The position numbers and the translations under genes were made by a program. The notes below the pieces were generated by a model. The model saw nothing but the letters and a program-made list of their open reading frames with translations, had not been told where the DNA came from and searched no databases. 10,183 nucleotides of DNA, taken from positions 1 through 10,183 of the forward strand of contig NZ_UHFN01000001.1 in NCBI RefSeq assembly GCF_900459405.1. Direction: 5' to 3'. Source of the DNA: Streptococcus hyointestinalis (GTDB taxonomy: Bacteria; Bacillota; Bacilli; Lactobacillales; Streptococcaceae). Positions within the stretch are counted from its first letter, which is position 1. Each line of letters opens with the position of its first letter. Below are positions 1-5,725 of the stretch, piece after piece.

Positions 1-150
1 CTCATCAATCGCCTCTTGCATAACCTTGATGGTTGCTGCTTTGACATCTGAAAAATGACGCTCATAGCGAGCAAACAATAATTGATAATCATCATCAAAG
101 ACAACGACCTTAACCGTCGTTGAGCCTACATCAATACCTGCTCTATACAT
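1..150 (-). CDS. 2-hydroxyacyl-CoA dehydratase activase (BadF/BadG/HgdC-type ATPase), N-terminal fragment
   Basis: Only the first 50 codons are present; the gene continues past the left edge. It begins MYRAGIDVGSTTVKVVVFDD. The DVGSTTVK stretch at residues 7-14 is the phosphate-1 ATP-binding loop of the ASKHA fold, as found in activators of 2-hydroxyglutaryl-CoA dehydratase. Known family members are iron-sulfur ATPases that drive ATP-dependent electron transfer to a radical dehydratase. In streptococci the relative is usually a very large protein combining activase and dehydratase-like parts, whose physiological substrate is not settled. The ATG at 148-150 is preceded by a GAGGAGA ribosome binding site and no other start is plausible. 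It is divergent from the TetR gene and shares its control region, so it is probably that regulator's target. The ATPase family is clear; the exact role is inference. Confidence 0.8.
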   Translation of the reverse strand, partial: MYRAGIDVGSTTVKVVVFDDDYQLLFARYERHFSDVKAATIKVMQEAIDE

Positions 151-227
151 AACTTCTCCTCTTCTAGAAAGCAGCTACTTTCTCTTGTGCCTTAGAAGAC
201 TAAGGCTATCCTATTTTTTCATACGAA

Positions 228-356
228 CAACAATCTGTTGCTTATTAAACAACTCGTTTATTATAATAGTATTATAAAATGATTATTTTCAAAATCAACC
301 GTTAATTTTTGACAAAAGTGTTGTTAAGCAACAGTGACCAACAAAGTGTTGCTTAT
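228..356. promoter_or_regulatory. Cluster of TGTTGCTTA operator-like repeats between tetR and the activase gene
   Basis: The 9-mer TGTTGCTTA occurs three times: on the plus strand at 236-244 and 347-355, and on the minus strand at 325-333. The two plus copies belong to a longer direct repeat, CAACA-N3-TGTTGCTTAT, at 228-245 and 339-356, in which CAACA and TGTTG form a small dyad. The copy at 237-253 is itself an imperfect palindrome (GTTGCTTA T TAAACAAC), and 320-332 is another (GTTGTT A AGCAAC). A plus-strand TTGCTT (238-243) and TATAAT (262-267), 18 nt apart, could form the tetR promoter overlapping one operator. TetR regulators typically bind such dyads next to their own gene and a divergent target. 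The binding is inferred. Confidence 0.6.
271..298 (-). promoter_or_regulatory. Candidate promoter of the activase gene
   Basis: Read on the minus strand there is a -35-like TTGATT (293-298), a 16-nt spacer and a perfect TATAAT (271-276), 120 bp before the activase ATG. A second minus-strand TATAAT at 260-265 is an alternative -10. The operator-like repeat at 228-245 would lie just downstream of the start of transcription, a position suited to repression. The site is called from consensus match only. Confidence 0.5.
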
Positions 357-369
357 CTTGGAGGCTGTT

Positions 370-978
370 ATGAAAAGGACAGACATTCGCTATCTACGAA
401 CTGAAAAAATGATTTTTGATGCACTGACGGATTTATTGAGCGAAAAGCCCTATGACAAAATTACTGTGCAGGACATCGCCGATCGGGCTATGATTAACCG
501 TGCGACTTTTTACGCACATTATGCCGACAAGGACGAGCTCTACCACTTCATCATCACGCACATCCTAGAAGAGCTCTCAGAGATGATTGACAAGGCGCAA
601 GCCACCACACCCAACTCTGTCGAGGTCAAAAAGGCTGAAAAAATGCTCTACAGCTACTACAATAACCTCAAAAAGCACTCCGCCATCGCAAAAATTGTTT
701 CAAAGAGCAGCTCACGTGAGGAGTTGCAGCATAACTTTGCTAGGCTTTTGCATGAAAAGTATGACGATTTGTTTGACAAGGTACAGGTGACAGAGGCTGG
801 AATGCCTGTTCCGACTGACTTTATCGTCGCTTATCTGGCGAGTATCTTTGTTGGGACTCTGCTTTGGTGGATTGAGTCGGACTTTGATATGGACTCTAGA
901 GACTTGGCAAGGCTCGTTATCAAGCTCATCAGTAACGGTCATCTCACTGTCATGGGTATCAATATCAACCGTGATTAA
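370..978 (+). CDS. TetR/AcrR-family transcriptional regulator
   Basis: This is a 202-residue DNA-binding repressor. The N-terminal TetR helix-turn-helix is clear: the segment at residues 31-50 contains ITVQDIADRAMINRATFYAH, followed by YADKDELY, the usual end of the TetR_N domain. The C-terminal two thirds are helical ligand-binding and dimerisation sequence with no diagnostic residues. I chose the ATG at 370 because GGAGG (360-364) sits 5 nt before it. A longer reading from a GTG at 334 would place the operator repeat at 347-355 inside the coding region and lacks a good ribosome binding site. The gene is divergent from the activase gene, with repeated TGTTGCTTA elements between them, so it probably represses that gene and itself. 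The ligand is unknown. It ends at a terminator shared with the convergent HAD gene. Confidence 0.88.
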   Translation: MKRTDIRYLRTEKMIFDALTDLLSEKPYDKITVQDIADRAMINRATFYAHYADKDELYHFIITHILEELSEMIDKAQATTPNSVEVKKAEKMLYSYYNNLKKHSAIAKIVSKSSSREELQHNFARLLHEKYDDLFDKVQVTEAGMPVPTDFIVAYLASIFVGTLLWWIESDFDMDSRDLARLVIKLISNGHLTVMGININRD

Positions 979-986
979 GAGGACAA

Positions 987-1017
987 AAAACGCTTCTGCT
1001 ACTTGCAGAGGCGTTTT
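987..1017. terminator. Bidirectional rho-independent terminator
   Basis: AAAACGCTTCTGC (987-999) pairs with GCAGAGGCGTTTT (1005-1017) in a 13-bp stem with one G-T wobble and a 5-nt loop. The A and T flanks give a U-tract in both directions. It lies 8 nt after the tetR stop and 7 nt after the stop of the convergent HAD gene, so it serves both. Confidence 0.88.
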
Positions 1018-1024
1018 ATCATGT

Positions 1025-2425
1025 TTATTTAGAAGAGCGATTTTGGCTACGGTTGAGTGCTTTTTGCAGCTGACGGTCAAGCTCTCGCTTAATCTTAGGC
1101 TCTGGTGCAAAGCGCTCCTCCCAGTCGTCTGGTTTTAGGACTTTATGTGTCACGGGGTCAAAGTGGGCTTTGCCATCAGGGAAGATTTTTCCCATATTTG
1201 CCTCATGAACGGTGTCAAAAAAGGGCTTAGGGTCAACACCCATGAGGACAAAAGAGCCATAAGTCAGATAAAGCAAATCCACTAAGGCGTCCACTTCGCC
1301 AACCAAGGGCGTCTCTGGGTGCTCTTTGGCTTGGACTTTGCTCGCTGCCTTATCCACAGCTGCATGCAAGTCTAAGACGGATTGGGTAAAGGTCTTTTTG
1401 TCACCTTGGCTGGCTGCATAGAGGAACTCTACGATTTCTTCTACCTTGAAATCTGCTCTATGCCCAGCTTCCTTAGAAGCGTAGAGCCTTGGTGTTTCAT
1501 TGGTTTCACCGTCCATGAGCTCATGGAAATCTTTGACCTTGTTAAAGTTACTATCTCGACTATCAAAGCGGGCTTCATTGTCCAGATGAATGAGTCCGTA
1601 GTGTGACAGGGCTTTTGCGATACCGTCGCTGTTGTTGGTCGCTGTCGTGTAATCAGCTGACGCTTTAATCTTGTCATCCGCATTGCCCATAGCAACGCCT
1701 AAGCCAACACCAGACAGCATTTCAAGGTCATTTTCAGAGTCGCCAAATGCCATGACCTCAGACAGGTCAAATCCAAAGTAGCTACCAGCTGTCTCAATCC
1801 CCTTTATCTTAGACTGACCTTGGCAGATAAGATCAGCCGAGTATGGGCTACTCCTTGTCACTTGAAGGCTTGGAAACTTCACCTTTATCTTTTCCGTGTC
1901 CTCCTCTGTCGCCACCATGACAATCTGATAAATGGGTTCTCTCAAGAGTGTAAAGAGAGCCTTGGTGTTTTGTGGCTTCAACCGCCTAATCAAATGCTTA
2001 AAACTCCGCCCAACCGTTCCTGTCATCCGACGAGGGACAAGGCTGCTCACCCATTGCCCAAAGCGACTCGTCCCAAGCCCAATAATACCAGATCCGATAA
2101 GCCCAGACGCTGTACCTAGCGAAATGTCACGGCGCTTTTCACTGGCGTAGCGAATCACACGGTAAACCAGCGCACGAGGAAGCTGCTCTGTTGCTACGAC
2201 CTTGTCTCTAGTATAGATATACTGACCGTTGTAGGTGATGGCTATATCAAGCCCTAGATTCTCCAAGTACGGCTGCACAAAGCTAGGTCCTCGCCCTGTC
2301 GCAACCCCCACTACAATCCCTTGCTCCTTTAAACTTGTAATAGCTCGCCGTGTGGATTTTTGTACATTTTTACGGTCATTGAGAAGAGTCCCGTCAATAT
2401 CAAAAAATACTGCTTTAATTGCCAA
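1025..2425 (-). CDS. Cof-type HAD-IIB phosphatase fused to a phosphoribosyl-ATP/MazG-like pyrophosphohydrolase domain
   Basis: This is a 466-residue two-domain cytoplasmic enzyme. Residues 1-275 are a Cof-type HAD phosphatase. Motif I is DIDGT with the nucleophile at D9 and acid/base D11, the motif II threonine lies in TGRG (T43), the motif III lysine is near K208, and motif IV is GDSEND (228-233). Such proteins dephosphorylate sugar phosphates, nucleotides or FMN. Residues about 315-435 resemble all-alpha NTP pyrophosphohydrolases. They show acidic residues in VEEIVEF (328-334), EVDALVD (377-383) and the HEANMGK segment (407-413), a pattern seen in PRA-PH/MazG-type proteins. The start is TTG (2423-2425) with a weak purine-rich site about 10 nt upstream; it is chosen because AIKAVFFDIDGT is the normal beginning of the HAD fold. 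The substrate is unknown. A nucleotide house-cleaning role is my inference. Confidence 0.85.
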   Translation of the reverse strand: MAIKAVFFDIDGTLLNDRKNVQKSTRRAITSLKEQGIVVGVATGRGPSFVQPYLENLGLDIAITYNGQYIYTRDKVVATEQLPRALVYRVIRYASEKRRDISLGTASGLIGSGIIGLGTSRFGQWVSSLVPRRMTGTVGRSFKHLIRRLKPQNTKALFTLLREPIYQIVMVATEEDTEKIKVKFPSLQVTRSSPYSADLICQGQSKIKGIETAGSYFGFDLSEVMAFGDSENDLEMLSGVGLGVAMGNADDKIKASADYTTATNNSDGIAKALSHYGLIHLDNEARFDSRDSNFNKVKDFHELMDGETNETPRLYASKEAGHRADFKVEEIVEFLYAASQGDKKTFTQSVLDLHAAVDKAASKVQAKEHPETPLVGEVDALVDLLYLTYGSFVLMGVDPKPFFDTVHEANMGKIFPDGKAHFDPVTHKVLKPDDWEERFAPEPKIKRELDRQLQKALNRSQNRSSK

Positions 2426-2480
2426 AATGTTTACGCTCTTTTCTTATTCTTCAATTCAACACATACCATATCTTTATGCT

Positions 2481-2509
2481 ATTATACCCTCTCCTTGAGC
2501 TTTTGTCAC
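2481..2509 (-). promoter_or_regulatory. Promoter of the HAD/pyrophosphohydrolase gene
   Basis: On the minus strand GTGACA (2504-2509) and a perfect TATAAT (2481-2486) are separated by exactly 17 nt. The predicted start of transcription near 2474 gives a leader of about 50 nt before the TTG codon at 2425. Confidence 0.7.
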
Positions 2510-2521
2510 CTCTACAAACCT

Positions 2522-2551
2522 AAAAACCTAGGTCAGCTGACCTAGATTTTT
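2522..2551 (-). terminator. Rho-independent terminator after prsW
   Basis: CTAGGTCAGCTGACCTAG (2528-2545) is a perfect 18-bp palindrome flanked by five A residues on the left and five T residues on the right. Read on the minus strand it ends in GTTTTTA just past the prsW stop at 2553. The symmetry would also permit termination in the other direction. Confidence 0.8.
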
Positions 2552-2552
2552 G

Positions 2553-3371
2553 CTAAATGACAAGTTCTTGCTTTTCATCCGGGATATTGCTAATCTTGGT
2601 GATAGCATGGTAGAAGAGCGCATAGCCAACAGTCGCCAAAATCGCACTGGAGTTTGGAACGTCCTCAAAAGGAGAATTAAGAACAAAGTGTAAAAAGACT
2701 GGAAAGACAAGCCAGAAAATAGCTTGCGCTTTGGAGATAGCCTTGCACCTACCAAGCAGAGACACCAAACCTAGGGCAAACAATGACGCAAAGAGCCAGT
2801 GAGATACTGTCGCTGACGCCACACGATCAATCGCCGTTGCAAAACCAGACTCGTGGAATTGAAAAACAGACTGAAAGACATAGATGACGTCCTCAACAAT
2901 CTCAAAGCCAACTCCTACAATGATACCAATGGTCAAACCTTGCTTGAGATTAAGGCGACGGCAGAGCAAAACAACAAAACCTTTTGAGAGCTCCTCGGTA
3001 AATGGTGCCGTTAGGGCTGCTCCCCAAGCGCTCAAAAAATCTTTAGACAGCTTCATCTCAATCAACAGTTTTGAGAGCTGCATATTGCCTAAAATCCCTA
3101 GATAAGTCGAGATGAAAGCCCCCGTTAGAGCGCTTAGGATGACCTCTTTTTTAGAGAGCTGCACTTTTTGGACGATTTTTCGGATAATCAGCACAAAAGG
3201 TACAAAGTAGATGAGAAGCAAAGAGCTGGCTAAAAGAAAGTTCTGATAGAGGTCATTGGCGCCTTTTTAAACCATAAGCGTCTGGCAGAGATAGCTAATG
3301 CCCGCTACGACTAAAAAGACCAGAACCAGCATGACCAGCTTGTCACGAAGTGTTGGGATATCTTTTTTCAC
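2553..3371 (-). pseudogene. prsW: PrsW-family intramembrane metalloprotease gene interrupted by one stop codon
   Basis: Read from GTG (3369-3371), which has GGAGG (3378-3382) 6 nt upstream, the frame gives 34 residues with a hydrophobic segment (LVMLVLVFLVVAGISYLC). It meets TAA at 3267-3269 and then continues in the same frame for 237 codons to the stop at 2553. The downstream part has the PrsW hallmarks: EExxK in FTEELSK, FExxED in FEIVEDVIY, a histidine in SHWLFAS, and HxxxN in HFVLNSP, all within or beside hydrophobic helices. The family are polytopic membrane proteases or related CPBP-type proteins. Bacillus PrsW cleaves the anti-sigma factor RsiW, but a comparable substrate here is not known. 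A shorter product could start at TTG 3219-3221 (222 residues), but it lacks the first helix and a good ribosome binding site. A single nonsense mutation or a base-call error both fit. Confidence 0.75.
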
Positions 3372-3401
3372 GATATGCCTCCTCGTAAAAATAAGTTTAT
3401 G

Positions 3402-3417
3402 GGGATTTTTCAATCCC
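3402..3417. other. Small hairpin between prsW and IS110
   Basis: GGGATT (3402-3407) and AATCCC (3412-3417) form a 6-bp stem with a 4-nt loop. It lies 18 nt upstream of the prsW ribosome binding site and near the probable left end of the IS110 element. It could be a leader structure or part of the insertion target. No clear prsW promoter is visible between it and the IS. Confidence 0.35.
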
Positions 3418-3439
3418 AAGTGTTAATAATTTTTTTATA

Positions 3440-3700
3440 ACTTGACTATTGCAAGGTTTTCCAGAACAATAGAGTCATGGAATGGACTCAGGGTTGTTTC
3501 TACTACCTCCTTGTTGCCATGTCTTCAAAAAGGAGTCTGTTACCCAAACCTTGTTCCTACTTCCAACACACTAGCTGTTTCCACTAGACTCACTTCTGTA
3601 TGTAGTAGCGTACAGGCGGCAGGTGAGTTAGTGATGAGAATTCTCTTAGGCGAGGCTGTTGGTTCAAGGTGTTTCTGGGGAACCTTACAGTAGTCAAGAA
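3440..3700 (+). ncRNA. Putative IS110 bridge RNA in the 5' non-coding region
   Basis: The roughly 300 nt before the transposase has no convincing coding frame but several stems. CTATTG 3446-3451 pairs with CAATAG 3467-3472; GAGTC 3472-3476 with GACTC 3485-3489; CTACTAC 3500-3506 with GTAGTAG 3602-3608; CTCCTT 3507-3512 with AAGGAG 3530-3535, around a 17-nt loop; ACTAGACTCAC 3583-3593 with GTGAGTTAGT 3623-3632, one bulge; and GGTTC 3661-3665 with GAACC 3680-3684. Some are mutually exclusive. IS110-group elements such as IS621 are known to encode in this position a bridge RNA whose two internal loops base-pair with target and donor DNA and guide the recombinase. Assignment rests on family, location and folding. 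Exact RNA ends and guide loops were not determined. A TTGACT at 3442-3447 with a weak AACAAT 17 nt later could be its promoter. Confidence 0.5.
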
Positions 3701-3734
3701 AACTTCCAAATACAAATGAAAGGAGACCTTCCAA

Positions 3735-4988
3735 ATGAAATGTTTTGTCGGTTTAGACGTTAGTTCTACCAAACTTGATGTCTGTATCATGCTTAGTGAT
3801 ACGACTACTCCCTTCACAGCTTCTCTTTCCAATGATTTAACAGGCGCCTCTGAAATCAAGAAGCACATTCTTGAGCTCAATGAAACTTATTCCTTTGAGC
3901 GTATCGTTATTGGCATGGAAGCTACTAGTCTTTATAGCTTTCACCCTGCCATGTTCTTTAACGAGGATAGCCAGCTAAAAGCCCTAAACGTTGAAGTCAT
4001 GGTGGAGCAACCCAATAAGATTAAGAAATATCGGGAAACGTTTGAAGAAAGTAAAAATGATACCATTGATGCCTTCTACATTGCCGATTATTTCCGTATT
4101 GAGCGCTTCTCACCTGCTTTTCTTAAAGAAGAGAAGTATCTAGCTCTCCAACACCTAACCAGAACAAGACTGCAACTCATTGAACAGTTGACAAGAACCA
4201 AACAGCACTTTATTGAAAATATCTATTATAAGTGCAATACCTTATCAACTGAAATCAAGAATGAGAACCTCACAACTTCTCTATGGTCTAGCACTATGAT
4301 CTCCTTGATGACCAAAGACTATACTCTAGATGAATTAGCCACTGTTCCTCTCAAAGACCTTGCGGACTTTATCCAAAAATTGGGTAGAGGGCGATTCAAA
4401 GCTCCTGATAAATTAGCTAAAGCCATTCAAGCAGCTATTCGAGGCTCTTATCGTCTTCCTAAGCTCCAGCAAGATTCGGTTAATGTCATTCTTGGTCTTC
4501 TCGCTCGAGAAATCAGAAATCTTGAACAAATGATTAAGGATATTGATAAAGCCATTGAAGATATGGTCGAAGTCATCCCTGAATATCAGTGTTTAACTTC
4601 AATACCTGGTGTTGGCAAAGTTTACGCTGCAGGGATTATCGCTGAAATCGGACAGATTGAACGCTTTAAAGATCATCCTCAAGTCGCTAAATATGCGGGC
4701 TTGAATTGGAAACAGAATCAATCTGGGAACGCTAACTCTCAAAATACTGACCTTGTGAAAAGAGGCAATCGCTATCTCCGTTATTACTTAGTTGAAGCCG
4801 CCAACTCTGTCAGACGACACGATAGTGAGTATCAAGCCTTTTACAAGAAGAAGTATCAAGAAGTTCCTAAACATCAACACAAACGAGCCATCGTCTTAAC
4901 CGCTAGAAAATTTGTGCGTCTGGTGGATGCGCTACTACGCAACCGCCAACTCTATACGCCACCAAGGAGGCTTATGGAAGATAAGTGA
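3735..4988 (+). CDS. IS110-family transposase (DEDD recombinase)
   Basis: This 417-residue protein is intact and of usual family length. The N-terminal RuvC-like DEDD domain begins MKCFVGLDVSS with D8. The other acidic residues are E62 in GMEATSLY and D109 and D112 in KNDTIDAF. A helical middle follows. A helix-hairpin-helix-like segment LTSIPGVGKVYAAGIIAEIG (287-306) leads into the Transposase_20 domain with QNQSGNA (S330 as the likely nucleophilic serine) and RGNRYLRYYLVEAA. Known members cut and join circular-intermediate and target DNA under the guidance of a bridge RNA. AGGAG (3721-3725) lies 9 nt before the ATG. With every key residue present it is probably functional, unlike the neighbouring IS66 element. 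Confidence 0.93.
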   Translation: MKCFVGLDVSSTKLDVCIMLSDTTTPFTASLSNDLTGASEIKKHILELNETYSFERIVIGMEATSLYSFHPAMFFNEDSQLKALNVEVMVEQPNKIKKYRETFEESKNDTIDAFYIADYFRIERFSPAFLKEEKYLALQHLTRTRLQLIEQLTRTKQHFIENIYYKCNTLSTEIKNENLTTSLWSSTMISLMTKDYTLDELATVPLKDLADFIQKLGRGRFKAPDKLAKAIQAAIRGSYRLPKLQQDSVNVILGLLAREIRNLEQMIKDIDKAIEDMVEVIPEYQCLTSIPGVGKVYAAGIIAEIGQIERFKDHPQVAKYAGLNWKQNQSGNANSQNTDLVKRGNRYLRYYLVEAANSVRRHDSEYQAFYKKKYQEVPKHQHKRAIVLTARKFVRLVDALLRNRQLYTPPRRLMEDK

Positions 4989-5096
4989 TTATCGGCACAA
5001 GTCCTTGGTTAGACTAGTGAAAAAAGCGTTTTTCGCTAGGTGTTTTTAGTGCACCCTTTTTTCTAGAAAATCAACTAAAGTTTAATCAACTTTATC

Positions 5097-5127
5097 TTGA
5101 CTTTTTACCACTAGACTCCTGTATACT
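5097..5127 (+). promoter_or_regulatory. Candidate IS66 promoter
   Basis: TTGACT (5097-5102) and TATACT (5122-5127) are 19 nt apart, slightly long but usable, and lie 30 nt before the Orf1 ATG. The 169-bp stretch between the IS110 stop and this gene also holds two copies of ATCAACT (about 5070 and 5085) and the weak hairpins mentioned for the IS110 end. I see no gene in it and no recognisable IS66 left inverted repeat. Confidence 0.45.
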
Positions 5128-5157
5128 GTTAGAAAAACATAACTGGAGGATTTTATT

Positions 5158-5343
5158 ATGTCACAGCCCATCGTCCCATTGACTATTCCCCAATCTCGCC
5201 GTGTTGAGAAGAAAGGTAGAAACGATATTCTGATGAAAATTCGTCTCGGAAAAGTAGAAGTCACATTCTTCCAATCTATCAACCATGAAGTAATGGAAAC
5301 GATTTTGGATAAGGTACTGCACTATGACCATACGACTCAGTGA
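5158..5343 (+). CDS. IS66-family element Orf1 (short TnpA-like accessory protein)
   Basis: This is a 61-residue basic protein. Its second half (KVEVTFFQSINHEVMETILDKV) resembles the C-terminal end of the longer TnpA accessory proteins of IS66 elements, while the N-terminal helix-turn-helix of those proteins is absent. Streptococcal IS66 elements commonly have an Orf1 of this size, so it is probably complete for the subgroup. A ribosome binding site GGAGG lies 9 nt before the ATG. Its 3' end overlaps the TnpB start by 20 nt (5324-5343), consistent with translational coupling. TnpA proteins are needed for efficient transposition but their chemistry is not well understood. Function is inferred from position and weak similarity. 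Confidence 0.7.
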   Translation: MSQPIVPLTIPQSRRVEKKGRNDILMKIRLGKVEVTFFQSINHEVMETILDKVLHYDHTTQ

Positions 5344-5674
5344 TTTAGGTCAAGTCTACTTGGTTTGTGGGAAAACGGACATGCGTCAAGGGATTGATTC
5401 TCTCGCCTACCTTGTCAAAAGTCAATTCAATCTGGATCCCTTTTCAGGTCAGGTCTATCTCTTCTGCGGAGGTCGAAAAGACCGATTCAAAGCTCTTTAC
5501 TGGGACGGACAAGGATTTTGGTTACTTTACAAACGTTTTGAAAATGGAAAATTGACCTGGCCAAACAATGAAGAAGAGGTCAAGGCTCTAACTTCCGAAC
5601 AAGTAGACTGGCTCATGAAAGGATTTTCGATCAATCCAAAAATAAATATTTCAAAAAGTCGTGATTTCTATTGA
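5324..5674 (+). CDS. tnpB: IS66-family accessory protein TnpB
   Basis: This 116-residue protein is of normal length. It contains the family signatures VYLVCGKTDMRQGIDSLAYLV (about residues 11-31), DPFSGQVYLFCGGRKDRFKALYWDGQGFWLLYKRFENG and a following TWP. This is the IS66 Orf2-type TnpB and is unrelated to the IS200/IS605 nuclease of the same name. It is required for IS66 transposition but has no known catalytic activity. It overlaps Orf1 upstream. A strong hairpin begins within its last codons, so transcription may partly stop before tnpC. The reading frame is undamaged although the downstream tnpC is broken. Confidence 0.9.
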   Translation: MTIRLSDLGQVYLVCGKTDMRQGIDSLAYLVKSQFNLDPFSGQVYLFCGGRKDRFKALYWDGQGFWLLYKRFENGKLTWPNNEEEVKALTSEQVDWLMKGFSINPKINISKSRDFY

Positions 5675-5687
5675 AATCATGGCTTTT
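5654..5687 (+). terminator. Hairpin/terminator overlapping the end of tnpB
   Basis: AAAAGTCGTGATTTC (5654-5668) pairs with GAAATCATGGCTTTT (5673-5687) in a 15-bp stem with two wobble pairs and a 4-nt loop, followed by CTTTG. The tnpB TGA (5672-5674) falls at the loop and start of the right arm. It looks like an intrinsic terminator or attenuator between tnpB and tnpC. Confidence 0.65.
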
Positions 5688-5700
5688 CTTTGTGTATAAT
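5671..5700 (+). promoter_or_regulatory. Candidate tnpC promoter
   Basis: TTGAAA (5671-5676) and a perfect TATAAT (5695-5700) are separated by 18 nt, directly upstream of the AAGGAGG (5712-5718) and ATG of tnpC. The -35 lies inside the right arm of the hairpin at 5654-5687, so attenuation of read-through and fresh initiation occur at the same place. Confidence 0.55.
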
Positions 5701-5725
5701 GAGATAAAAAGAAGGAGGTAAGTCC

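Larger units (their letters stand above)
3440..5060 (+). mobile_element. IS110-family insertion sequence (ends approximate)
   Basis: The element consists of the structured 5' region and one intact transposase gene. IS110 elements usually lack terminal inverted repeats and make little or no target duplication, so the ends cannot be read directly. The left limit is set near the first structured sequence. The right limit is placed before the IS66 promoter, where small hairpins occur (AGCG 5025-5028 with CGCT 5034-5037; GGTG 5039-5042 with CACC 5052-5055, then a T-run). The long 5' and short 3' non-coding parts fit the IS110 group rather than IS1111. It separates prsW from whatever lay upstream of it. 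Confidence 0.6.

Noticed and set aside
712..1138. Open frames on both strands over the tetR end and terminator
   Set aside because: They overlap clear genes and a strong terminator, have no ribosome binding site, and have non-protein-like composition.
2528..2545. 18-bp perfect palindrome as a protein-binding operator for the HAD gene
   Set aside because: The A-run and T-run directly flanking it and its position just past the prsW stop make a terminator the simpler reading.
3442..3693. 83-codon open frame in the IS110 5' region
   Set aside because: It has no ribosome binding site, a cysteine/serine-rich unconvincing translation, and overlaps the predicted stems. A structured RNA explains the region better.
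5099..5106. GACTTTTT as a left target duplication matching GACTTTTC at 7304-7311
   Set aside because: Only 7 of 8 bases match, the sequence that follows does not start with a GTAA-type IS66 end, and the site lies in the candidate promoter. Chance is more likely.
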